Below, in pieces: positions 16,905-24,815 of a stretch of DNA of 64,000 nt (the stretch's first letter is position 1; the number at the start of each line of letters is the position of its first letter). The stretch comes from Pelomicrobium sp036803785 (lineage in GTDB: Bacteria; Pseudomonadota; Gammaproteobacteria; Burkholderiales; UBA6910), in contig NZ_DAIRTR010000002.1 of assembly GCF_036803785.1 (NCBI RefSeq), forward strand, positions 4,542 through 68,541. The letters run 5' to 3'. The notes under the pieces were generated by a model. The model saw nothing but the letters and a program-made list of their open reading frames with translations, was not told the origin of the DNA and did no database searches. The translations under genes were made by a program, and so were the position numbers.

Positions 16905-17597
16905 TCACTGGCGCACAGCAGCGTCAGCAGCGTGAAAATCTCGCACCTTGCGGTGCCCAACGCCGTGGTCGACAGGACCATTGCGCACCAGCCACACGGT
17001 GCGCAGCCCTGCTGTTCGAGCGGCGTCGAGTTCGCGCCGGTTATCGGAGAGAAATGCGATCGCCTGCGGCGGCAGCCCAAGCGCCGCGGCGATGCTACGG
17101 TAGGAAGCTGGATTAGTCTTCGCGCCGGTAGTGGTGTCGAAAAAACCGTCGAAAAGCGGCGTGAGATCGCCGTCTGGGCTATGTCCAAAGATCAGACGTT
17201 GGGCGAAGGTCGAGCCCGAGGAATAGACGTACAGCCGAATCCCGCTCGCCTTCCATGCCCTTAGTTGTGGCGCGACGTCTGGGTAAAAATGCGTCGTAAG
17301 CGCGCCGCTTGCGAAGCCGCGTTCCCAGACAAGTCCTTGTAGTGTCTTGAGCGGCGTGATTTTGCGGTCTTCTTCCATCCAAGCGAGCAGCTGCGCGATC
17401 GCCTCTTCGACCGAGAGCCTACGGCCCGCGAAGCGTTCGACCTCCCCGAGCGCTTGCTGCACCTCGGGATCCGCTGACCGCTCGCGCACGAACGCGGGTA
17501 GATGGGCGCGCGCATAGGGATAGAGCCCTTCGGTTACGAAGGAGAGGGCTGAAGTTGTGCCTTCGATGTCTGTGACGATGGCCTGAATCCGAATCAT
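16905..17597 (-). CDS. mtnC: Enolase-phosphatase MtnC (methionine salvage)
   Basis: A 230-residue HAD-superfamily enzyme that enolises and dephosphorylates 2,3-diketo-5-methylthiopentyl-1-phosphate in the methionine salvage pathway. The HAD motif I is IVTDIEGTTSALSFV; motif II is VYSSGSTFAQ; motif III wording is TGAKTNPASY; motif IV is FLSDNRRELDAA. It stands alone; no mtnB or mtnD is adjacent. The isomerase of the same pathway, mtnA, is at 51011 in the same window. Confidence 0.93.
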   Translation of the reverse strand: MIRIQAIVTDIEGTTSALSFVTEGLYPYARAHLPAFVRERSADPEVQQALGEVERFAGRRLSVEEAIAQLLAWMEEDRKITPLKTLQGLVWERGFASGALTTHFYPDVAPQLRAWKASGIRLYVYSSGSTFAQRLIFGHSPDGDLTPLFDGFFDTTTGAKTNPASYRSIAAALGLPPQAIAFLSDNRRELDAARTAGLRTVWLVRNGPVDHGVGHRKVRDFHAADAAVRQ

Positions 17598-17643
17598 CGA
17601 CTTGTCGGCCGAGGATGCGCGGTTTTCCCAGCAGCCAGGTTGC

Positions 17644-17700
17644 TAGGTTAACGGCAAAAACAACTAATCAATTATACTTCTTTTGCAGAGTGTTAACCTA
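17644..17700. promoter_or_regulatory. Inverted repeat and promoter-like sequence upstream of mtnC
   Basis: TAGGTTAAC (17644-17652) and GTTAACCTA (17692-17700) are perfect 9-base complements, 39 bases apart, each containing the palindrome GTTAAC. Between them, on the minus strand, is a perfect -10 word TATAAT (17671-17676). This looks like an operator pair around the mtnC promoter, about 50-100 bases before its start. Confidence 0.45.
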
Positions 17701-18770
17701 ATGGGAAACACTGAGATTTGACACCTTGGCGATAGTGGAACCATCCTTCGTGCGCATTGATAAACGATAGGGACGGTAGATGGAAGTGTGCTGCTCTTTG
17801 AGTCTGTCGTCTCCGCTTCGGGCCGGGATCAGGTGGCGGTTGGGATAGCGCCAGAGAGCGTGGATCTTAGCTGTAGGCGATCCGGCAGCGTGAAACGAAT
17901 GCTAGATCTAGCGCGCAGCAATGGGGTGCTTGCCGGGAAGTCGAGTGCTGCTAAGACTGCCAGGTGCTGAGTGCTAGTAATCGACAACCAGATAATTGCC
18001 TCAGCATGGCAAAGAGTCTTTATGAGCGACCGTCAGAAACACCGATGAGCATTCTCCTGTACTCAGCCAAGCGGACGGGCAAGTTCTGGGATCCCATTGT
18101 CCTTTCATGGGCGATGCTGTTGGCTCGCAGGCGAAGGCAGGAGGCACGTCGCACCTGATCTTTGATGCGTTCTTTGGGTCAATAAGGCGGATGCGCTTTC
18201 CGGGAAACCAGCATGCTGGGCTATTTCCCTGGGGCCATGACTGACCGTGATATGGCTGCCTCCAGCGCACGCCTGCAGCGTTTCATCCATGAGCCCAATG
18301 AAGTGCCAGGCATAGCCTAGTGCTGTCCAGTACACCAGGCTTTTGCTATCTCGATCCAAGAAAGCGTTTAATCATTCGTAATGGACGCTCATGCATTTGG
18401 ACCGGCTTGGTCTGGATCGACACGAAACCGATTTTCCATGAAAACGCGAGAGCACGTACTCGAAAGAATCCGGATTGGCATCTCGATCTTCCTTTGGGAA
18501 CGCGGCTTCGCACCGAAGTAGGCACGAGCCAGATGGACACTGGTCCGATACGCCTGCTCGCCATCTCGAGTCCGTGCCTGTCTTATGGAAATCGTCATAG
18601 GCTTCGACGTGCCATGCGAACTCATCCGTTTGGTGTGAGGAGCGCATGACAGGCGAACTCATCGGCTGAGTGGCTACTTCACGTGTTTCCAGCGACCCAG
18701 CCCCTGCTACCATTCGAGCAGGAGGGAGAGGGCAGTTTGCGAAGATGGTGCTGCACGAGAACGAAATCGA
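17701..18770. other. Gap of 1.1 kb without a recognisable gene
   Basis: Several short overlapping frames on both strands, none like a known protein and none with a good ribosome site. The stretch lies between mtnC and gene remnants and is probably decayed DNA. Confidence 0.5.
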
Positions 18771-19050
18771 GTGCGTCTACGTCTATCTGGGCAGTGCCTT
18801 CGGCGCAGAGGCATTGCGCTCGCACGGCTGGTGGCATTCCACACCCTCCGCACGTTTCAAGTGTTGACCCACAGCCAGGCCGCCTTCCGGCGCCTAGGAC
18901 GGCTGGTCACCGAAGCCGGCTGCCGCCAGATCGAGACGCTTGCCGAGGGGTGCACGACCGAGCTCATGGGAACGCTCAGGCGGAGCTGACCTGCCGTGCT
19001 CACGTCAATGTCCTTACATTATCCGCCAGGCCTCGGGAGCGAGCGGGGCA
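18771..19050 (+). pseudogene. Remnant of a DUF1722 (YbgA-type) gene
   Basis: The frame from 18771 reads AFHTLRTFQVLTHSQAAFRR, then LGRLVTEAG, matching the DUF1722 pattern of FHT, HS and LGRL motifs. It stops at 18989. In the next frame the words CRAHVNVLTL follow, resembling the family's HVNVLQH motif. So the domain is frameshifted and both ends are missing. The family function is unclear. Confidence 0.5.
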
Positions 19051-19166
19051 GGAGGTCGCAGACAAGCGGGAAAGTGGTGCACTTAATATAGCCCATTGTC
19101 TTTTCACTTTTTTCGAATTAGCATCTTTTGCTCTCCCCCTTCCCGAAAGAGCACGGCGTCCGACCG

Positions 19167-19547
19167 ATGGGCCGATGGCGACAGGGCGCAGGATGGTTTC
19201 TAACTGTTCTGACGCTCGTCTCTCATGTAACGGCACCGTTCGCCCATGGGGCGATGGCGCATTCTCCCTTCGCCTCTGGCGGGTTTGCCCGTATCGGGCA
19301 GGACTATTGCGTCGCGGACCCAGCGCGCAGCCCTGTTACGCCTATCCCTGCCACAAAGTCGCAGCAGTGCTTGATTTGCTTGGCTTTCCAGCTTGAAAAC
19401 AAACTACTACCGCCTCCACTGTCTACAATCCCGGCTCAGGTTGTCCTGGCCGACAGAGTGCTCTTTTTGTCCATCGAAGCCACTCCTGGAGCCGTTGAAC
19501 GCTTCCGCTTGCCACCCTCCCACGCACCTCCTACTACTTCGGCCTGA
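19167..19547 (+). CDS. DUF2946-like small exported protein
   Basis: About 126 residues from ATG 19167; an upstream TTG at 19128 is in the same frame. The N-terminus has a basic stretch and a hydrophobic segment (WFLTVLTLVSHVTAPFAHG) as in an export signal or membrane anchor. The CLICLAFQLE motif resembles the cysteine pair of DUF2946 proteins, which often accompany copper-related outer-membrane genes. It lies 235 bases before the broken outer-membrane protein gene. No strong ribosome site is visible, and the gene may be decaying with its neighbour. Confidence 0.5.
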   Translation: MGRWRQGAGWFLTVLTLVSHVTAPFAHGAMAHSPFASGGFARIGQDYCVADPARSPVTPIPATKSQQCLICLAFQLENKLLPPPLSTIPAQVVLADRVLFLSIEATPGAVERFRLPPSHAPPTTSA

Positions 19548-19781
19548 TTTCCTGCCGTCGCTACACTGGCGCGCCTCACAGTCTCGAGCCTGGCTCGTAG
19601 CGCATTGACGTCTCCTGACGTTCGCGCCACCTAGTAAAAAGAGTGGGGAGCGTCTTGTTTTGAGCGCGGTGGGTCTCGCTTCTGCAATCAAGCAAGATTC
19701 GATGGGTCTTCGTGACAGACATCGCAAAGTTTGCACGGGCAAGCCTGTTTGCTACTCCTATGACGGGCAAAGAGGGATACC

Positions 19782-21035
19782 ATGGAAAAGAAAAGTTTAA
19801 AGCGGTTAGTACAACCCGCATCTGCCGTTATTGCGCACCAATCGTTGTTTCGGACAGTTTTATTCGGTTCAGATTCATTGATGCCGAGATCGCCGAGTGC
19901 AGTTAGAGCGCTCGAGGCGCGAATAATCGAGCCGGCTGGAGGCAACCATCGAGCTGGCCCTGTAATGCGCCGTGGCAATGTCGATCAATCTCTCTGCGGC
20001 GGTCAAGCGCATGCCGCAGAAACGTTATATCCAGCGAGAGAACCCGCTTTAAAAGCCGTAAGACGTTTTGTTCTTGTTTTCGCGGCTGGCGTAGGCGCAG
20101 TGGTGTGCGCAGCCCTCATGCCATCATGGGCGTATGCTTCTTGCGGCTCGGCCGTGTGCGCCGTCAACACCCACTGGAATCTACAGGGGTTCGCGCCAGA
20201 GCCCGGACTGCGCTTAGATTTACGCTACGAATATATCGACCAAGATCAACCAATAGCGGGAAGCGACAAAGTCGCGGTCGGGCAGGTTCATCGCCACCAT
20301 GACGAGATACGTACGATAAACAGGAATTATCTTGGAACGCTGGATTATACCCTTAACCACAACTGGGGCGTAGCGGTGACCATTCCTTTCCTGGACCGCT
20401 CGCACTCGCACATCCACAACCATCACGGAGCACAGCTTCTCGAGCAGTGGAACTTCGGGCGCCTGGGAGACGCCCGCGTTCTCGGGCGTTAACAAATGAG
20501 CGCAGAAGAGGAGGATAAGCCCGCCTTTTCCTTCTATGGGGTCAATTTCGGATTGAAGTTGCCTACGGGCGAGCGGGAGGTGCGAAATGCCGAGGGAGAT
20601 CGGGCAGAGCGCACGCTGCAACCCGGCACCGGTACAACGGACGCGCTCCTGGGCGCTTTCTACAGTCGTTTGTTACCGAACTCGGATGCATCCTGGTTCG
20701 TTCAAGTCTTGTGGCAGAAGCCGCTGGGCGACAAGGAAGACTATAAACCGGGGCCACGCCTGTCGCTCGACGCCGGTTATCGTTACGAAGCGACCGACAG
20801 GATCGGATTGATGATCCAGCTCAACGCCCTCTACCAGAAACGCGATCGGGGCCAGCAGGCGGAGCCGGAGGACACCGGTGGCAAGTTCCTGTTCGTGAGC
20901 CCCGGCGTTGGCTTCGCGATCGCCAAGGGTACACAAATCTACGGCTTCATTCAGCTTCCCCTTTACCAGTACGTGAACGGAGTGCAGCTAACAGCAGACT
21001 GGTCGGTAGTCGCTGGGATCAGCAGTCGGTTTTGA
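19782..21035 (+). pseudogene. Outer-membrane beta-barrel protein gene interrupted by one stop codon
   Basis: Two frames in the same phase are split only by TAA at 20490-20492. Before it, after a signal peptide (VLVFAAGVGAVVCAALMPSW, ending near 20137), come barrel strands such as EPGLRLDLRYEYIDQDQP and DYTLNHNWGVAVTIPFLD. After it come GVNFGLKLPTGE, GTTDALLGAFYSRLLPN and a normal barrel end with a terminal aromatic (ISSRF). A single change from a tyrosine codon to TAA explains the break (RVLGR stop QMSAEE). The real start is uncertain: ATG 19782 has GAGGGA upstream, but the first 90 codons do not look like barrel or signal. A sequencing error is also possible. Confidence 0.75.
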
Positions 21036-21725
21036 ACGTTTTGCCGCCGGCGCGGAAGCATTCCCCTGTGTCCCGATGCGGGGTGGATCTGTGGCGCGAT
21101 GTCGTGGGGCAGCGCCCCAAGCGCCGGCGCGTCCTAGGCCCGGGCTGCGGCGCCTCAAGGGGCTCGGGCAGGATGAGGCCTTAGATCGTGGGGGCGGGCA
21201 AATAGTCATCCCCCACGATCAGGCGCCGCTTGAAGAGGAGTGTCAGGTCTTCCATGCGGTCATGGCCTAGGGCGCAGGAGCGGCTGATCATTTCCCCCGC
21301 TGGCTGCAATTCCCGGAGCCGGTTCCCGAGCGAACTCGCAGCCCATGAGCGCCCCTGGGCTTCCCCCCGGCGCTTACCATCGAATTCCTCCTCGAGACTT
21401 GAATGGCAGACGAGTCGCGCCCTGGATCGTTAGCGGCCACGTGCGCTCCGGCTGTCCTTCATAGGACCCATCGAGAGCGCTTTCTCGACCTGCAAGCCGT
21501 AGGCGCTGCTTCGATTCGATAGCTGCCCCTCCCAAAATCCAACGACAATGACCCGGCTCGCAATGAGCAAACAAATCGTTACAGCCGACATGGGTGCCAT
21601 TCCCGTTTTTTTGTTTAAGGATTCTCCTCAATCCCTAAGTAGTTACGTTAGAATAAAAAATATGGATCGACGGGGTGTGCTGAAAAGCCGAGAGGTACCG
21701 GCCCGATCCTACAAAGCTTTCGGCT
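21036..21725. other. Gap before tRNA-Leu with a decayed coding remnant
   Basis: On the minus strand, 21181-21410 keeps a coherent frame ending SRSCALGHDRMEDLTLLFKR and IVGDDYLPAPTI, without a start or known family. A diverged copy of this stretch occurs at 27680-27790. The upstream boundary of the tRNA (around 21640-21660) is AT-rich and may hold its promoter. Confidence 0.45.
21184..21220. repeat. Perfect 11-base stem-loop
   Basis: GATCGTGGGGG (21184-21194) and CCCCCACGATC (21210-21220) are perfectly complementary around a 15-base loop. The hairpin overlaps the end of the minus-strand remnant described for this gap, after its IVGDD codons. There is no T-run next to it, so it is not a standard intrinsic terminator on either strand. 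Confidence 0.5.
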
Positions 21726-21808
21726 GCCCGGATGGCGAAACTGGTAGACGCAAGGGACTTAAAATCCCTCGGGCCTTGCCCGTGCCGGTTCGAGCCCGGC
21801 TCCGGGCA
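21726..21808 (+). tRNA. tRNA-Leu (anticodon TAA)
   Basis: The acceptor GCCCGGA (21726-21732) pairs with TCCGGGC (21801-21807), with A at 21808 as discriminator. The anticodon stem AGGGA/TCCCT holds the loop CTTAAAA with anticodon TAA at 21760-21762. A long variable arm (class II) and GGTTCGAGCC T-arm complete a leucine tRNA. CCA is not encoded. A short T-run follows about 8 bases later. Confidence 0.97.
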
Positions 21809-22858
21809 CTCCCACTTTTTTGCAGTCCGCTGTACGAGGCCTCAATAGCCAACAAAACAAAGACTTGAGGCGTCATCACATCCTGCCGTGAAGCATAAAA
21901 CTCCTGCCCAGCCCTCTTGGGGCGTTTGTTCTCTACGCCCAATTCACGCTAAGGATCACGCTCGGGGAGGCGCCATAGGGTAACTTTGCGCACAAGAGGG
22001 GGAATGCATGGGCGCGCGAAGGTGCGGCGAAGCAGGGCGGGGGGCTCGGGCACGTTCGGCACCAAGCCCGAGGTGATCCCTTGACGGCGTGGGTCTAGGC
22101 GGAGCTTGCCGTGCTCGAATGGTGCGAGCTACACCTGGACGAGCGCTATGTCGTGGCGGCGGGCGAAGCTCTCAGGGCTGGCAAGACGCGGGCCGACGGG
22201 GCGGTTGCCCAAGCCTAGGGGCGATCCGAAGCCCGCCCGCTGCGCTAGGCAGGGTCTGAATAAGTAACCGAACTTTATGATGCACCACGGTCACCGCGGC
22301 GTGTTCCTTTTCTGCCCGATGCCCGAATCTGGCGGTTTACCGTGTTTTTGGTTGTCTTGCTGGATGCGTTTCGTTTGATCGTCTTGTGGACAGGAGGTTA
22401 CGTCCCGTGGAGCAGAAGCCGATGTCTGGCATGATTAGAGAGTGGCGAGAGCAAGCCGCGCGAAAGCCCGTGCGGTGTCGTCTCGACAGAGAGCAGGGCT
22501 CGTTCAGAGTTTCCCTAGGGACGCGCAGAGGTTGCCAGCCATGACGCATCGTTGCTTGGACTGTTGAGCTTCGCGCTCAGGGGATGGGCTTCCAAGCCAT
22601 CGAGCGGGCGAAAGGGGACTCGACGTCGGCTACAGTCCTGGAAGGACTAGCAAGAGATTGAGGCAGGCAAACGTCCAGTCTATGCTGCCCGCCCGCAGCG
22701 CAGGGGTACCTGCTGGTAATGAACCGACATTCCACCTTGCGGTTTTTGCGCGCCAACGTAAGAAGAAGTCCCGACGTGGCGCTTCCTGGGAGGCGCTGCG
22801 CTATGCTTGCCCGGCTGGAGATTGGAGATCGACGCTTGTCGCGTCCAAAGTCGTTCTC
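21809..22858. other. Gap of 1.05 kb after tRNA-Leu
   Basis: No gene is recognisable on either strand. Near 22030-22240 some short stretches read like fragments of a former coding sequence (for example LEWCELHLDERYVVAAGE), but with stops and no family match. The right end is the 3' side of the metal operon. Confidence 0.45.
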
Positions 22859-23554
22859 TTAAAGTGCAAGAGCCGGCACGATCATCCAATAGGCGTTGAG
22901 CATGTAGAGGCCTGCGGCGATCAAGAGTACGCCTCCGGCAATTTCGAAGGCCTTCTGATGAATACTCAACGTTTTTAGGCTTTCCAGCCATCCTACCGCG
23001 CACGCGCCGAGAATGATGGGCACCGCGCGGCCAAGGGCGAACGCGAGCAACAGGACCGCGCCGAACCAGGCTGAGCCGATGCCGGCGGCGATCCCGAGCA
23101 GAATGACCAGCGCCGGTGTGCAGAACGGGCAGATCGCCACCGAAAACGGCGCGCCGAGGGCGAACGCGCCCCAGGCGGTGGCCGCTCGCTTCGCCCGCAG
23201 GCTGATGGTTGGCAGCGGTAGTCTCAGCCAGCCGGGCCAAAGCAGCCCCAGCAGGATCAAGAGCGGTCCGAGCACGAGGCCCCATTCCCGCCCCATGAGG
23301 CGCTGCAGGCCGCCGCCACCGAGACCGGCGGCTAGCCCGAGCGCGAGGTGGGTAGCGAGCATGCCGAGGATGAACATGCCGCCGTACGCGACCGCCTGAC
23401 CCGGCGCCCGCGCCTTGGTGACATAGGCCAGAGACACAGGAATGGCGGCCAGGGCCACCGGGTTGAAGCTGAACAGGAAGCCGATCACGAACCCCGCCGC
23501 GAGAGAGGCGAGATTCGCCTGTTCCAGGGTCTGCCGCAGGCTTTCGACATCCAT
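22859..23554 (-). CDS. CcdA/DsbD-type transmembrane electron carrier
   Basis: A 231-residue inner-membrane protein with six to seven hydrophobic segments, of the CcdA family that carries reducing power across the membrane. The start is ATG 23554 (MDVESLRQTLEQANL); its A is the last base of the preceding TGA. The signature pair of cysteines is in AICPFCTPALVIL, near the middle. As the last gene of the metal operon, preceded by a small CxxC protein, it probably delivers electrons for reducing a metal ion or metal-bound thiols in the envelope. Cytochrome c maturation is less likely, since ccm genes lie elsewhere. Confidence 0.85.
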   Translation of the reverse strand: MDVESLRQTLEQANLASLAAGFVIGFLFSFNPVALAAIPVSLAYVTKARAPGQAVAYGGMFILGMLATHLALGLAAGLGGGGLQRLMGREWGLVLGPLLILLGLLWPGWLRLPLPTISLRAKRAATAWGAFALGAPFSVAICPFCTPALVILLGIAAGIGSAWFGAVLLLAFALGRAVPIILGACAVGWLESLKTLSIHQKAFEIAGGVLLIAAGLYMLNAYWMIVPALAL

Positions 23555-23814
23555 CAATGCGCTCCCGCGAGCCGCCGCATGAGTTCCTGGCGCAGGCGCT
23601 CGGCCCCGGGCAGGGTGGGGAACACCAGCTCGCCGTCGATGGCGATGGCAGGCAGGCTCAGTACACCCAGGTCCACCGCGTAATCCAGCTCGTCCAGGAT
23701 ATTTACTTCGCGCCAGCGCACCGCGCTCAAGCTCTCGGCGACCGCCCTCAGCGCCTCGCGCGCCTGGGCGCATTTGCCGCAACCCGGTGTCGAGAAGATC
23801 TCCACGAGGATCAT
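23554..23814 (-). CDS. Small thioredoxin/glutaredoxin-like protein
   Basis: An 86-residue thioredoxin-fold protein. The active site is FSTPGCGKCAQ, a CxxC pair at Cys12 and Cys15, and the cis-proline region is GVLSLPAIAIDG. There is no signal peptide, so it acts in the cytosol. It overlaps the MerR gene by four bases and the ccdA start by one. It likely exchanges electrons with the CcdA-like protein. The same trio (MerR, CxxC protein, CcdA) is seen in some metal-resistance loci. Confidence 0.85.
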   Translation of the reverse strand: MILVEIFSTPGCGKCAQAREALRAVAESLSAVRWREVNILDELDYAVDLGVLSLPAIAIDGELVFPTLPGAERLRQELMRRLAGAH

Positions 23815-24290
23815 GGCGTCTTCGCTTTCCCGGCTTCGGGCCGGCGCGGCGTGCTGGCATCGAGGGCGGCGAGGATGGGACAGGCGTCCAAGGGCAACTG
23901 CCCGCCGTCGCAGCGCGCGATCAACTCGCTCAGGGCCTGCGACATTGCCTGCAGCGTCCTGATCTTGTTTTCGATGAGCAGCTTCTTGTGCACCGCGACG
24001 CTCCTCACGTCGGTGCAGCAGGCATCTTCGGCGGCACGCAGCGTGAGCAGCTCGCGCACTTCGGCGAGCGAGAAGCCGCAATCCTGGGCGCGCTTGATGA
24101 AGTGGAGTCGCCGCACCGTATCGCCGCCATAGAGGCGATAGCCCGCCGCGCTCTTGCGAACTGGCGCGAGCAGGCCCTCTTTCTCGTAGAAGCGCACCGT
24201 GTCAGCGCTGACCGTCGCCAGCCGGGCCACTTTGCCGACGGTGAGGAGATCCGCCGACGCGTCGAGTTCGGAGGGGAGTTCCGGTTTCAT
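23811..24290 (-). CDS. MerR-family metal-responsive regulator
   Basis: A 159-residue MerR protein: the helix-turn-helix with arginine-rich wing (VGKVARLATVSADTVRFYEK), the coupling helix, then a metal-binding loop. Candidate metal-binding cysteines are C91, C92, C127 and C137 (ACCTDV, ARCDGG, DACPIL). The spacing C92-C127-C137 is close to that of MerR for mercury (35 and 9 residues) and of PbrR/CadR for lead and cadmium, so a thiophilic divalent ion is likely; which one cannot be decided. The gene lies within the operon it probably controls. Confidence 0.88.
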   Translation of the reverse strand: MKPELPSELDASADLLTVGKVARLATVSADTVRFYEKEGLLAPVRKSAAGYRLYGGDTVRRLHFIKRAQDCGFSLAEVRELLTLRAAEDACCTDVRSVAVHKKLLIENKIRTLQAMSQALSELIARCDGGQLPLDACPILAALDASTPRRPEAGKAKTP

Positions 24291-24622
24291 GGCTTCGCTG
24301 CCTTCACGTCGATCGAGCGGGCCGTCTTTCCAGGCTTGTCCGCGGCGAGGATCACGCTGACCGCCTTGCCCCTCAGGGTCGGAAGGTAGACGTATTTACC
24401 GCCCTGCCGGATCGGTGTGCCGAGCGGGACGTCGATTTCGATCTGACTCGCCGTTGTCTCTAGCTTCAAGCTGCCGGCGCAGCTGCCCGGCTTGAAGTCG
24501 CAGTGGGTCAGCTTGGTACCCACCGCCTTGCCTTCGAGCGCCTCCTGCGCGAATCCCGGCCCGAGGGCAATCACCAGGAGCAGCGCCAATATAACGCTCC
24601 CGACTACATCAAATTTAGACAT
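24287..24622 (-). CDS. Exported protein of unknown function in the metal operon
   Basis: A 111-residue protein with a signal peptide (VGSVILALLLVIALGPGFAQ, cleavage near residue 25). The mature part has two cysteines (THCDFKPGSCAG) and looks like a small beta-rich domain (IEIDVPLGTPI; KYVYLPTL). I do not recognise the family. It overlaps merR by four bases (ATGA), so it belongs to the operon. A periplasmic metal-binding or thiol role fits the context but is only inferred. Confidence 0.7.
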   Translation of the reverse strand: MSKFDVVGSVILALLLVIALGPGFAQEALEGKAVGTKLTHCDFKPGSCAGSLKLETTASQIEIDVPLGTPIRQGGKYVYLPTLRGKAVSVILAADKPGKTARSIDVKAAKP

Positions 24623-24813
24623 GGCTCGTCCCTCCTGAGATCGTTCGCGAGGCGGCCGTCCGCCAGATGCAGAAGGCGATCAGCGCGGGCGGCCAGCGCC
24701 GCCTGAACCAGCAGGGCGAGCAGGCTGATGACCAGGGCGAGCAACGCGATCACGACCACGGCCCGCGCCCGGTGGCGAAACGGATTGCGCATGCCCCGCA
24801 ACACCGCGCCCAT
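24604..24813 (-). pseudogene. Deletion scar joining an ABC permease start to an ATPase end
   Basis: The 69-codon frame begins like an FtsX/MacB-type permease (MGAVLRGMRNPFRHRARAVV, then one membrane segment) and then runs on as the end of an ABC ATPase (RADRLLHLADGRL), which belongs to a different protein. An in-frame deletion would have removed the rest of the permease and the start of the ATPase. It lies three bases after the P-type ATPase and overlaps the next gene. It may still be translated as a one-helix peptide. Confidence 0.6.
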
Positions 24814-24815
24814 CG

